Shown piece after piece: positions 6,737 through 14,250 of a stretch of 24,823 bases of DNA. Source of the DNA: Promethearchaeota archaeon (lineage in GTDB: Archaea; Asgardarchaeota; Lokiarchaeia; Sigyniarchaeales; SOKP01); assembly GCA_019894815.1 (NCBI GenBank), contig JAGXNU010000006.1, positions 1-24,823 on the forward strand, given 5' to 3'. How positions within the stretch are numbered: the first letter of the stretch is position 1; each line of letters opens with the position of its first letter. Position numbers and translations under genes: made by a program. Below the pieces are notes generated by a model. It was given only the letters and a program-made list of their open reading frames with translations, searched no databases and was not told where the DNA came from.

Positions 6737-7402
6737 TTGCTTCCAAACATCGGTGGGGTTTTTTTCTATTATTCAAATATAGTTCTATTATACTGTATGT
6801 ATAGAGATATCTGTTTTAGGAAAATACCCAACAAAAGTCTTGTATTTTTTTTTATTGTTGGTTTCGTCTTTATACTTATTGAAGCGCAAAATTTTTATAC
6901 TAACCTGATGACTTTTGTGATCTGCAAATCTTTAATCGTTTTATTAGCATTTATTTTTTCCTTTTTGCTGTTCTGTTTAAAACTAATAGGGGGGAGTGAT
7001 GGTAAGTTAATTATCTTTTTGTTCTTCGCTTTTCCAATTCTTGGTTTTGATTTCCATCTGTTTTTTTCTTTTTTTTCATACCTTTTTATCTTATTTTTAT
7101 TATTGGTATCATGTAATTACCTTTTCAATCGTTTTTTAACAAAATCTCATTCTTACAATATGTTGCATGCATTAAATGAGAAAATTTCATATTCTCGAGG
7201 GATATTTTTGAAATTATTTTATAGGTTTTTGGATTTCTCGCAAATAAATAAATATTCAGGTACCAAACTCCAGATGAAATCACTTACTTTGTTTTATAAT
7301 GAAGAAAGAGAGAAATTTCAATTTTTTGCCCAAATTAGGCCTCCAATTGCTGTAATAATCTTTATTTCCTATGATTTTTTGATAATTAATTATCTTTTCT
7401 AA
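6737..7402 (+). CDS. Prepilin peptidase (A24 family, FlaK/PibD/TadV-like)
   Basis: This is a membrane aspartyl protease that removes the short leader of type IV pilin-like proteins at the inner face of the membrane. Two catalytic motifs are visible. The first is YRDICFRKIPN with Asp24, matching the DxRxxxIPN motif. The second is GGSDGK with Asp88, the GxGD-type motif and close to the GGAD form in archaeal FlaK. Hydrophobic segments lie at about 8-22, 35-50, 57-82, 91-128 and 203-219. The length of 221 fits FlaK/TadV-type enzymes and not bacterial PilD, since no N-methylation domain is present. The start is TTG, 3 nt after the winged-helix gene. Likely substrates in this window are the Flp-like pilin at 22950-23177 and perhaps the pilin-like protein at 10475-10888. 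Confidence 0.85.
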   Translation: MLPNIGGVFFYYSNIVLLYCMYRDICFRKIPNKSLVFFFIVGFVFILIEAQNFYTNLMTFVICKSLIVLLAFIFSFLLFCLKLIGGSDGKLIIFLFFAFPILGFDFHLFFSFFSYLFILFLLLVSCNYLFNRFLTKSHSYNMLHALNEKISYSRGIFLKLFYRFLDFSQINKYSGTKLQMKSLTLFYNEEREKFQFFAQIRPPIAVIIFISYDFLIINYLF

Positions 7403-7427
7403 TAAAAAATAAGTAGTGAGAACCTCC

Positions 7428-7442
7428 TTTTTTTTACTTTTT
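7428..7442 (+). terminator. T-rich tract after the prepilin peptidase gene
   Basis: T8 (7428-7435) is followed by AC and T5, starting 26 nt after the peptidase stop. A weak GAG/CTC pairing just precedes it. Archaeal RNA polymerase stops at U-tracts, so this is a plausible end for the Orc1/winged-helix/peptidase transcript. Confidence 0.35.
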
Positions 7443-7539
7443 GATTAAAATCTTCGGTACTTATATAAGAATAATTTTAAATTGGTTAATTTTTATTAAA
7501 TTATTGATATTTAATTATCTTAAGAGTGAGGCTATATTA

Positions 7540-7926
7540 ATGGAAATCGAAAAAACAAGAGAAACGTCATGGAAGATTCAGTTAAAAAATAAAAATGAAA
7601 ATATTGAATTGACTTCAGTAGAAATAAGTGGCGAAGTTCGTCTAGTAAAACTTAAATTATTAAAAAATAGTGATTTTATAAAAGTGGAAATGAAAAAGGA
7701 AGAGTTTTTTAATTTTTTGTCATTAATTTCTGCTTTTAAAGATGTAGTAATAGGCGATGATAAATTATCATTAACTGAGGACTTAATTCATGAAGATCTT
7801 GAATCACACAAAACGATAAATGAAGATGAAAATATCTATGTAAAAATAGAACCTCAAATTACAGAGAAAGATCTTAAAAATAGCGAGGTTAATGAACTGA
7901 ATCCTGAAGAATGGGATCCATGGTGA
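7540..7926 (+). CDS. Acidic protein of unknown function
   Basis: I do not recognise this family. From the ATG at 7540 it encodes 128 residues; GTGAG at 7526-7530 could serve as the ribosome binding site. The frame is open 33 codons further upstream to TTG 7441, but that extension is a hydrophobic AT-rich stretch starting in a T-tract and I do not believe it is translated. The body looks like alternating beta strands (IELTSVEISGEVRLVKLKLL) and a helix (EEFFNFLSLISAF). It is followed by a disordered acidic tail ending in NPEEWDPW. There is no signal peptide, membrane segment or cysteine motif. It is convergent with the V4R gene, with only 9 nt between the stops. Confidence 0.6.
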   Translation: MEIEKTRETSWKIQLKNKNENIELTSVEISGEVRLVKLKLLKNSDFIKVEMKKEEFFNFLSLISAFKDVVIGDDKLSLTEDLIHEDLESHKTINEDENIYVKIEPQITEKDLKNSEVNELNPEEWDPW

Positions 7927-7935
7927 TTTAATTCT

Positions 7936-8424
7936 TTATAAAATTTTCTCGATTCTAAATTCACATGAATTTAAACTTGGATCCTCAATATTACAACTAT
8001 TTTCTATTACATTTACTTTATAGAGCGCATATTCTCCAAAACCAGCTAATAATCCCGTAATATAATAACATATATACTTTGATTTGTTATTTAAATTGTT
8101 TGCGATATTATGTTGAAGTTCAATTACTATTAAGTTGTCTGAAATTTGTTTTGGATTAAAAATTCCCCATCCATGGTTGCTTACAATAGCGCAAAATTGA
8201 TTAACTAAATCGTTTAAGGTTTTTGATTTTAAATTATCATCCCATTTCTGAATCAATGTCCAACCAACTTTTTTACCTAGCCAAACTAGTAAGGACTTTA
8301 CACCCTCTCCATATATCGATGATAGTATATCAATTATTTGTGGGGGAAAAAACACAAATCTTTCATTATATAAATCGTATTTCCCCTTATCGTATTTTAA
8401 TCCCTTTAATTTTAAATTTCTCAT
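7936..8424 (-). CDS. V4R-domain (4-vinyl reductase-like) protein
   Basis: This protein of 162 residues is counted from the ATG at 8424; a TTG four codons upstream (8436) is in frame but less likely. The C-terminal half has the signature of the V4R domain: a GLLAGFGEYAL segment, then a beta strand VNVIENSC, a short loop and a second Cys in NSCEFRIEKIL. The N-terminal half (FPPQIIDILSSIYGEGVKSLLVWLGKK) is the helical lead typical of this fold. V4R domains bind small hydrophobic or aromatic molecules and occur in regulators, in BchJ and in the related Bet3-like TRAPP subunits of eukaryotes. The paired cysteines suggest metal or ligand binding. Nothing in the neighbourhood gives the ligand. Confidence 0.7.
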   Translation of the reverse strand: MRNLKLKGLKYDKGKYDLYNERFVFFPPQIIDILSSIYGEGVKSLLVWLGKKVGWTLIQKWDDNLKSKTLNDLVNQFCAIVSNHGWGIFNPKQISDNLIVIELQHNIANNLNNKSKYICYYITGLLAGFGEYALYKVNVIENSCNIEDPSLNSCEFRIEKIL

Positions 8425-8623
8425 AATTATAATCAAATCATTTTTTTATATAATATTTTCTAGGTCAATCCGATTTTTATACAATTTAATTTTCGAAAAC
8501 ATAATGTGAAATAAACCTAATTCTTGTCACTTATAAATATTTAGTTTTTTATTCTCAATATCCCATGATCTCTTAAAATATTCTTAGAATTTTAAATAGT
8601 TTTTTTGGTATATAAGTTGGATT
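8425..8623. promoter_or_regulatory. Divergent promoter region, V4R gene and small membrane gene
   Basis: This 199-nt AT-rich spacer lies between divergent starts. A TATA-like GGTATATAAG at 8607-8616 lies 8 nt before the ATG of the plus-strand gene, and TTTTTTATATAATATT near 8440-8455 could serve the minus-strand gene. I see no structured RNA or clear operator. Confidence 0.3.
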
Positions 8624-8920
8624 ATGTCGAATTTTACTTTAAACCTAATGCAATTCTTCATATTGGTATCGCTTTTTATTTTTATTTTTCTATATTCCAT
8701 AACATCCGCCGAACCAACAACAATATTTGTCTCTCTTATAATATTCTTAATATTGTTAATACCTTTTCTTCAAATTCTAAATGAAATAGAAATTTTTATG
8801 TATAATATTACCATTGATAGTTTATTATTTAAAACGATAATTTCTTATTCTAAATTCTTTATTATATTTATTGGAGTTTTTTTAATAGCTGAATTATTTT
8901 ATGTCAGTTTTTTTGGTTAA
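8624..8920 (+). CDS. Small membrane protein, unknown
   Basis: A 98-residue protein made almost entirely of three hydrophobic segments: about 9-28, 34-52 and 72-95. A short acidic loop (NEIEIF, 53-58) separates the second from the third. No family is recognised. It ends 17 nt from the end of the convergent TadC-like gene. In such T-rich DNA a hydrophobic frame can arise by chance, so I hold this as a likely but not certain gene. Its place beside a filament operon makes a membrane accessory role possible, but nothing in its sequence shows that. Confidence 0.5.
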   Translation: MSNFTLNLMQFFILVSLFIFIFLYSITSAEPTTIFVSLIIFLILLIPFLQILNEIEIFMYNITIDSLLFKTIISYSKFFIIFIGVFLIAELFYVSFFG

Positions 8921-8937
8921 TACTTACTAAATTCTTC

Positions 8938-10455
8938 TTAAAAATAATTGAGAACATTAAAAAAACTTGAGAAAAATGCTACTATATAAATAATACAGGA
9001 AGTAATAATTAGAATGCTCTTTCTTTCATAAGATATGATTTTCAAGAAATAGTAAGAGGATGTATAGACACAAAACCATAGTGCAAGAAAAATCACAACG
9101 AAATCATAACTAAAGAATAATTCTAATAATGAAGATAAGTGAATACTACTCGAGAATGATATGTTATTAATCATAATATTAAACATGGGAAATAATCCCC
9201 CGATTCCTCCAATTACGATAGGTAGTAGGAATAAGAAGAATAATACCCTAAACCTTTCTCCTTTAATTATAATTTCTAACTGCCTTTCTAGTTTTTGATG
9301 TTTTGAAATTTCATTTAATAACTCATTGATCTTTTTATGAGAGATGTAAGCGTTTTTACTAACTAACTTTCCAATAACATCTAGTATTATTTTAAATCGT
9401 ATTGAATTTATCTCAATTTGTAAGTTTTCCAACATTTCCTCAAAAGAACAGGCGAAATTTAAAAGATTAGTGATTTGTGACTTTATTGGGCCGTCTGTTA
9501 GTATGATTTGGCTTTTATTTTGTGAATATGAATTTATGAATGCAATTTCAGGTGAGGTGTTTTTCTGTAAGTTTAAGGTAAAACTTTTCAAGAAGGAGAT
9601 GAATTCGTGAAATTTAGCTTTTTCCTCTTTCGAATAATTATTTAACAATCCGAGCAAGAATGAATCATTTCGTAGAAATTTCTTGTTTAATGTTTTAATT
9701 GTTATGAAATAAAGTGGTAACATTATAACTAATAAAATTATATTAATTTTTTGGAATAAAATTAAAAAACATACCCCCAAAGGGAAAAATAATCCAACAA
9801 AAAAGAAGATACTTAATTTTGACTCAATTTCTCTTAAATATTGCCGAAATTTTTTTTCTACTGAATTTTCGGTAAGAGTTTCATTATAAGTAAAATTAGA
9901 GATTAACAATTCTTTTAAATAGGAATTAAAATCTATTGAAGGAGTGATAACATTCGAGAGTAATTTCTCGGGATTTTGACCTAGTTGAATCTTGTTTAAT
10001 ATTTTCCTGAATTCTTTCTTAATTGGAAGGTTATAGTCCGAAATTAGTCTAATGAAATTAATAGGTAAATCAGCCCTGTTTCCAACGGATTTTTGTATAA
10101 GTGAAAAATAAATTCTAATAACATAAACAAAGGCATTCAATTGATTCTCCTTCTTTAGTATCTCTTTGTAGAACTTATTATTGAAGCTGTAAGAAAAAAA
10201 TAAGGAGAATATTAAGGAATAAGAAAATGTTTGGACAAGATTGAATATCGATAGAAAATTGGAAGTAATGAATATTGAAATGAACGAAATTAAAAATACA
10301 ATAAAGCTAGCTTTGTTAATATCATTCTCATGGAGATTGTATTCTTTTTCATACATTATTTTATATCTGGTATCTAATTTTCTAAATCTGAATCTGGGGA
10401 TATTATATGGATGAATTTTTTGGGATAAAATTATCAGTCTATTAGTAAAACTCAT
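8938..10455 (-). CDS. TadC/ArlJ-like platform protein of a type IV filament
   Basis: A polytopic membrane protein of 505 residues, last in an operon with the secretion ATPase. It has two T2SF-like halves. Hydrophobic pairs occur at about 48-66/74-90 and 212-254, and further segments at about 405-430, 443-465 and 480-502. The cytoplasmic helical bundles between them contain the family's typical pattern of a LNAFVYVIRIYFSLIQK-like helix (105-121) and a second equivalent, KFHEFISFLKSFTLNLQK (from about residue 286). This two-domain layout is that of ArlJ/FlaJ and archaeal PilC/TadC proteins. These sit in the membrane, contact the ATPase and help insert pilin subunits. Sequence divergence is high, so the exact sub-family is uncertain. 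It starts at ATG 10455, 19 nt after the pilin-like gene. Confidence 0.8.
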   Translation of the reverse strand: MSFTNRLIILSQKIHPYNIPRFRFRKLDTRYKIMYEKEYNLHENDINKASFIVFLISFISIFITSNFLSIFNLVQTFSYSLIFSLFFSYSFNNKFYKEILKKENQLNAFVYVIRIYFSLIQKSVGNRADLPINFIRLISDYNLPIKKEFRKILNKIQLGQNPEKLLSNVITPSIDFNSYLKELLISNFTYNETLTENSVEKKFRQYLREIESKLSIFFFVGLFFPLGVCFLILFQKINIILLVIMLPLYFITIKTLNKKFLRNDSFLLGLLNNYSKEEKAKFHEFISFLKSFTLNLQKNTSPEIAFINSYSQNKSQIILTDGPIKSQITNLLNFACSFEEMLENLQIEINSIRFKIILDVIGKLVSKNAYISHKKINELLNEISKHQKLERQLEIIIKGERFRVLFFLFLLPIVIGGIGGLFPMFNIMINNISFSSSIHLSSLLELFFSYDFVVIFLALWFCVYTSSYYFLKIISYERKSILIITSCIIYIVAFFSSFFNVLNYF

Positions 10456-10474
10456 GTATATCTATAACTCTCAA

Positions 10475-10888
10475 TTAAATGAATTGAATATTAATATAAT
10501 TATAATTGCATGAAATATTTAAGATGTATCGAGAAGAAGAGAGGTTAATATATGCACGACTGATGAAAGGTTTTACATATTCATAGATTTTGCATTGTAT
10601 TTCGCTTTCTATCAAGAAGTTATATTTAACATAATCTTCAGTCAATGTAACATTTAAATTTCTTGGGTATTCAATTTCATTTAAATAAGTTACATGAGGA
10701 TTCTCAATGATAAAAAGAATTGCTGTATCTACTTCATCAAAAAAGTTATTGTAGTTCTCTACATCATTTTTAATAGTGCTATTAAATTCAGAAATACTCA
10801 TCATAAATGGATTAATTAGTGAGACAAAAATAAGAAGAATAAATATTCCAAAACCTGTCAATAATGCTTTCTCTAACAGATTTGTCAT
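10475..10888 (-). CDS. Pilin-like subunit without canonical Glu5
   Basis: The protein has 137 residues with an N-terminal hydrophobic helix, EKALLTGFGIFILLIFVSLI (6-25), directly after a short charged start. That is the shape of a type IV pilin-like protein or minor pilin. A Lys-Ala pair could serve as a class III leader site (K7-A8), but no Glu sits at position +5 of the mature form, so processing is doubtful. The rest is a small beta-rich domain with two cysteines (about 99 and 128) outside the membrane. It lies between the ATPase and platform genes (gaps of 16 and 19 nt), where archaeal type IV pilus operons often carry such proteins. The role is inferred from shape and position. Confidence 0.6.
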   Translation of the reverse strand: MTNLLEKALLTGFGIFILLIFVSLINPFMMSISEFNSTIKNDVENYNNFFDEVDTAILFIIENPHVTYLNEIEYPRNLNVTLTEDYVKYNFLIESEIQCKIYEYVKPFISRAYINLSSSRYILNISCNYNYINIQFI

Positions 10889-10904
10889 ATACCATATTAG
10901 TTAT

Positions 10905-13082
10905 TTATGAATTTAAACTACATGAGTTTTTCCAATTTTCCCAAAACACACAAAGAGTCTTAACATTTGTTAATGAATAAAACGATAGTTGATCAAATAA
11001 TTCGAGTAACTTATAAATATCTAGTTTATCGATTTGTTGAAGCGTTTTAAAGACATCTTGATAAAGTTCAAACAATGTTTGGAATTTATCTTGAGAAATA
11101 TCCTCGGATTTTCGTATTTGTTCTACTAAATTTGATAAGTACAAAGATTTAAAAGCACTCCAATTTTTTAGATGAGGGTCGAACTTGAAAAGAGTGTTAT
11201 AAATTTTATTAGTTTCAACTATATTGTTTTTCATCTCTACAATCGAGGCGATAATTCTTCTTTGCCGATTCTTCTTCATTAAAATTAATAGTCCTAAATC
11301 ACTTAAACATGAAATGTGAATCTTAAAGTGATGTATAATTCTATTTAGAAACGAATCAATATTGTTAGAATGAATTGTTTGAAAACCTTTTAAACCCGCT
11401 GCTAAACAGTGAAATAATGCTTCAGCTTCCTCTTTAGTTAATATTTCGCCTAAATAAATAATATCAGGAGTACGATGGAGCAAATTTTTAATTTGATTTT
11501 GCTTAGATGTTTGACGTGTTGATTGTTCTTCAAGAGAATCCACTTGGTATTTTAATTGATGCCTTTGATACTTTGATTGATTTAACGATTCAATTATATT
11601 TTCCACATATATTTTTCGAAATTCTTTAGGAGTTAATAGATCTAATGCATTAATTAAAGTTGTTTTTCCGGTATCTGTTTCGCCAGTAACCGTTATGTTG
11701 ACCCTCCTTAAAATCAGAAAATATAAAAAAGCAGAAATCATGGGATTAAGAGTGCCATTTTTCAGTAAATCTTGAATGGTATATATGTTTTTATTTAATT
11801 TTCTTATATCTAATGCGAAATTGTACAACTGAACTGGCCCTACATCGATAGCAAACCTACAATAGAAATATTTGTTTTTAATAACAATTTGAATGCTCGG
11901 ATTTGAAAAATCAAGTCTTCTTCCACTGTATAACCTTAGAAATGTTTTTAATCTCTCAATATCCTTTATGTCTAATTTTATATCAGTTCTACAGCGCCCA
12001 AATTTCTGGTGGTTAATATAAACCTTTTCCTTTGGAGAATCTAAAAAAATTTCTTCAATTTGATCGTCTATCAATAAAGGAAAAATCTTTTCTATTTTTA
12101 ATTTATGCAAAGCAGAAACAAATGATATACTTTCTATTTCGTTTTCAGAAAGTTTGTATTTAGAAGCTAAATAACGTTTAGCATTCATTCGATACAAGCT
12201 TATTAATTCCTCTAGGGGAATAATCTTATCAGAGTCAAGAAGCTTTAAGTTGTTCTTCGCGTCTTTTACAATCTTTTTAAAGAAATCTTCTTCTCCAAAA
12301 GATTGAAATGAAAATTTAACAACATAATGTTTCTCGTATTCGTTAATTACATCAAAAATTAGTATTTGAAAAATATCATTCTTTTCGATACTATATGTTT
12401 CAATCAAATCACTTCCTGATGGAATAAAAGAATTTTTGGTGAATTTATTGGTTATTGAAGCGATGGGTGTCTCAAACACGGTATGGTTATAAAAATTTAT
12501 GACACTATTGTTTTTTGTAGAAAATTGTTTGTATTTTTGAATGATATCTAACTTATTTAATACATCTAATATGTTTTCTAAAAGGGTTAACACTTTTTTA
12601 ATACATTTTTGACAGTCAAAATTGATGACTTCTGTTACTTTTAGTTCATTTATTATATCAAGAATAGAATTGAAAATCGAAATTGGTTCACAAATAGGAC
12701 TCGTATCAGTAGAAAAAGGAAAATTGTATAAAGTTCCAATCCTACAATTAAATTCTTGATATTTGCATTTTATTTTCCTAATGTTATCTATTTTCTTCCA
12801 AATCTTTTTAATAGAACTAATTTTATTAAAAAAGCCTAATATGGATGAAAGCTGATTATATTCAATTAGGTTTTCGCGTCTTTTTACCGAAGTGGTTTTA
12901 TCTATGTTATTTTTATTTAAATAAAGGTTCTTGAGTACACAGTAAATACATTCACTTGTGAAATTTCTACCTTCTTCTAAATTTGAACAAATTGAACAAT
13001 TTATTATTAATATCTTCTCTTCTTTATCATCTAAAACATCTTTTACTTGGAAATGGCTTAACTTATCTATTTTCGATGTCAT
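10905..13082 (-). CDS. Type II/IV secretion system ATPase (TadA/ArlI-like)
   Basis: This 725-residue protein is the motor that powers filament assembly from the cytoplasmic side. The GspE/VirB11 core is in the second half. Walker A is GETDTGKTT (467-475). The aspartate-box region follows with a KIYVENIIESL stretch. Walker B is PDIIYLGEIL with Glu546, and the His box is GFQTIHSN with His571. Walker B reads GEI-Leu where TadA proteins commonly have GEVR, so the Arg is missing. The N-terminal part carries a zinc-ribbon-like C29-x2-C32...C45-x2-C48 and further cysteines, including DCQKC near residue 150. The region at about 330-440 is the usual N-domain before the ATPase core. It is first in a three-gene minus-strand operon. 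The start ATG 13082 faces the uL3 gene across 131 nt. Confidence 0.9.
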   Translation of the reverse strand: MTSKIDKLSHFQVKDVLDDKEEKILIINCSICSNLEEGRNFTSECIYCVLKNLYLNKNNIDKTTSVKRRENLIEYNQLSSILGFFNKISSIKKIWKKIDNIRKIKCKYQEFNCRIGTLYNFPFSTDTSPICEPISIFNSILDIINELKVTEVINFDCQKCIKKVLTLLENILDVLNKLDIIQKYKQFSTKNNSVINFYNHTVFETPIASITNKFTKNSFIPSGSDLIETYSIEKNDIFQILIFDVINEYEKHYVVKFSFQSFGEEDFFKKIVKDAKNNLKLLDSDKIIPLEELISLYRMNAKRYLASKYKLSENEIESISFVSALHKLKIEKIFPLLIDDQIEEIFLDSPKEKVYINHQKFGRCRTDIKLDIKDIERLKTFLRLYSGRRLDFSNPSIQIVIKNKYFYCRFAIDVGPVQLYNFALDIRKLNKNIYTIQDLLKNGTLNPMISAFLYFLILRRVNITVTGETDTGKTTLINALDLLTPKEFRKIYVENIIESLNQSKYQRHQLKYQVDSLEEQSTRQTSKQNQIKNLLHRTPDIIYLGEILTKEEAEALFHCLAAGLKGFQTIHSNNIDSFLNRIIHHFKIHISCLSDLGLLILMKKNRQRRIIASIVEMKNNIVETNKIYNTLFKFDPHLKNWSAFKSLYLSNLVEQIRKSEDISQDKFQTLFELYQDVFKTLQQIDKLDIYKLLELFDQLSFYSLTNVKTLCVFWENWKNSCSLNS

Positions 13083-13094
13083 CTAAATTATTAA

Positions 13095-13112
13095 TTTAAA
13101 TTTAAATTTAAA
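13095..13112. promoter_or_regulatory. TTTAAA triple repeat between divergent operons
   Basis: Three tandem TTTAAA units lie in the 131-nt spacer between the secretion ATPase (minus) and uL3 (plus). TTTAAA is an acceptable core for archaeal TATA boxes and is symmetric. It is 13 nt from the ATPase start and about 100 nt from uL3, so which gene it serves, if any, cannot be told from sequence. Confidence 0.3.
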
Positions 13113-13203
13113 AAGTCCATTTTTATTAATTTAAGGGAATTGAATATTATTTCTGAATAAAAAACTTTTTTTATTGTGATAAATTTAACATTTTATATTT
13201 AAA

Positions 13204-13208
13204 GTGAT
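13204..13208 (+). promoter_or_regulatory. GTGAT ribosome binding site of uL3
   Basis: GTGAT lies 5 nt before the ATG at 13214 and matches the expected anti-Shine-Dalgarno pairing. It supports this start. A TATA-like TTTTATATTT lies just upstream at 13191-13200 but is close to the start. Confidence 0.5.
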
Positions 13209-13213
13209 TATTC

Positions 13214-14233
13214 ATGGGACACCGTAAAAAACACGCACCAAGACATGGCTCTTTAGCATTTCTACCAAGAAAAAGAGCTGCACAACCTAAAGGTCGGGTA
13301 AGACACTGGTTAGATGCGTCTGATAATATTACATTTCTAGGATATGCTGGTTTCAAGGCAGGTATGACACATATTACTTATATAGAAGATCAGAAAAACA
13401 GCCCCTATTTTGGAAAAGAACTAATGAAACCTGTTACGGTTGTTGAAGTACCACCTCTGATTTTGATTGGTATAAGGGTGTATAATGAAGATGATTACGG
13501 TAGATATATCGTAGGAGATGTTTTTTCACCCGAATTGAATGATTATCTTAGTCGAAAGATTACCCTCCCAATTAAAGAACAATATGATTTTGAAGGGAAT
13601 AAAGAAAAACTATTAAACGCTCTTAGTTACAACAGCCAAATTAGAGGAATATTTCAAACTCAACCCCATCTCACGTCTTTACCAAGGAAAAAGCCAGATC
13701 TTATTGAAATTAAATTAAATTCCATTGGAAATCCAAAGGATGAATTTGCTTATGCTCTAAATTTACTAGGAAAAGAAATTAAGGCTAGAGACATGTTAAC
13801 CGAAGGAGAGCTAGTCGATATATTATCAGTCACAAAGGGAAAGGGATTCCAAGGCCCTGTGAAAAGATTTGGTGTTAAAATATTAACAAGGAAAAACAGT
13901 AAAATAAGGAGAGCTGTTGCCTGCATTGGTCCTTGGCATCCTGCTAGAGTACTTTATACCGTTCCACGCCCGGGACAATTAGGATTTCATCAGAGGACGG
14001 AATATCATAAGAGAATTATGGTAATCGGAGAAAATGAAGAAGAAATCAATCCAAAGGGAGGTTTTGTTAAATATGGAAATATTAATGGAGATTATATTCT
14101 TCTATTAGGCTCTATACCTGGACCAAAAAATCGATTAATAAGAATAAGAAAAACAATAAGACCTAGAAAGTCCTTTACGATTAAATCACCTGAGATAACA
14201 TTTATTAGTAGGGAAAGTCAACAAAGAAAATAA
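13214..14233 (+). CDS. rpl3: Large-subunit ribosomal protein uL3
   Basis: The length of 339 residues is normal for archaeal uL3, which binds near the peptidyl transferase centre and the sarcin-ricin loop. The basic N-terminus MGHRKKHAPRHGSLAFLPRK is characteristic. A further match is GYAGFKAGMTHI (43-54). The loop that reaches the catalytic centre reads VTKGKGFQGPVKRFGVK from about residue 206, followed by the RPGQLGFHQRTEYHKRI segment. It is first of a uL3-uL4-uL23 operon, as in other archaea. The ATG is supported by GTGAT 5 nt upstream. Confidence 0.97.
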   Translation: MGHRKKHAPRHGSLAFLPRKRAAQPKGRVRHWLDASDNITFLGYAGFKAGMTHITYIEDQKNSPYFGKELMKPVTVVEVPPLILIGIRVYNEDDYGRYIVGDVFSPELNDYLSRKITLPIKEQYDFEGNKEKLLNALSYNSQIRGIFQTQPHLTSLPRKKPDLIEIKLNSIGNPKDEFAYALNLLGKEIKARDMLTEGELVDILSVTKGKGFQGPVKRFGVKILTRKNSKIRRAVACIGPWHPARVLYTVPRPGQLGFHQRTEYHKRIMVIGENEEEINPKGGFVKYGNINGDYILLLGSIPGPKNRLIRIRKTIRPRKSFTIKSPEITFISRESQQRK

Positions 14234-14250
14234 TATAAGATTGTGATTCT

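Noticed and set aside
7441..7539. N-terminal extension of the acidic protein from TTG 7441
   Set aside because: It begins within a T-tract likely to be a terminator, and the ATG at 7540 has a plausible ribosome binding site.
8223..8426. Plus-strand frame inside the V4R gene
   Set aside because: It lies fully opposite a gene with a recognised domain and has no pattern of its own.
13171..13356. Minus-strand frame at the start of uL3
   Set aside because: It is antisense to the strongly conserved uL3 N-terminus.
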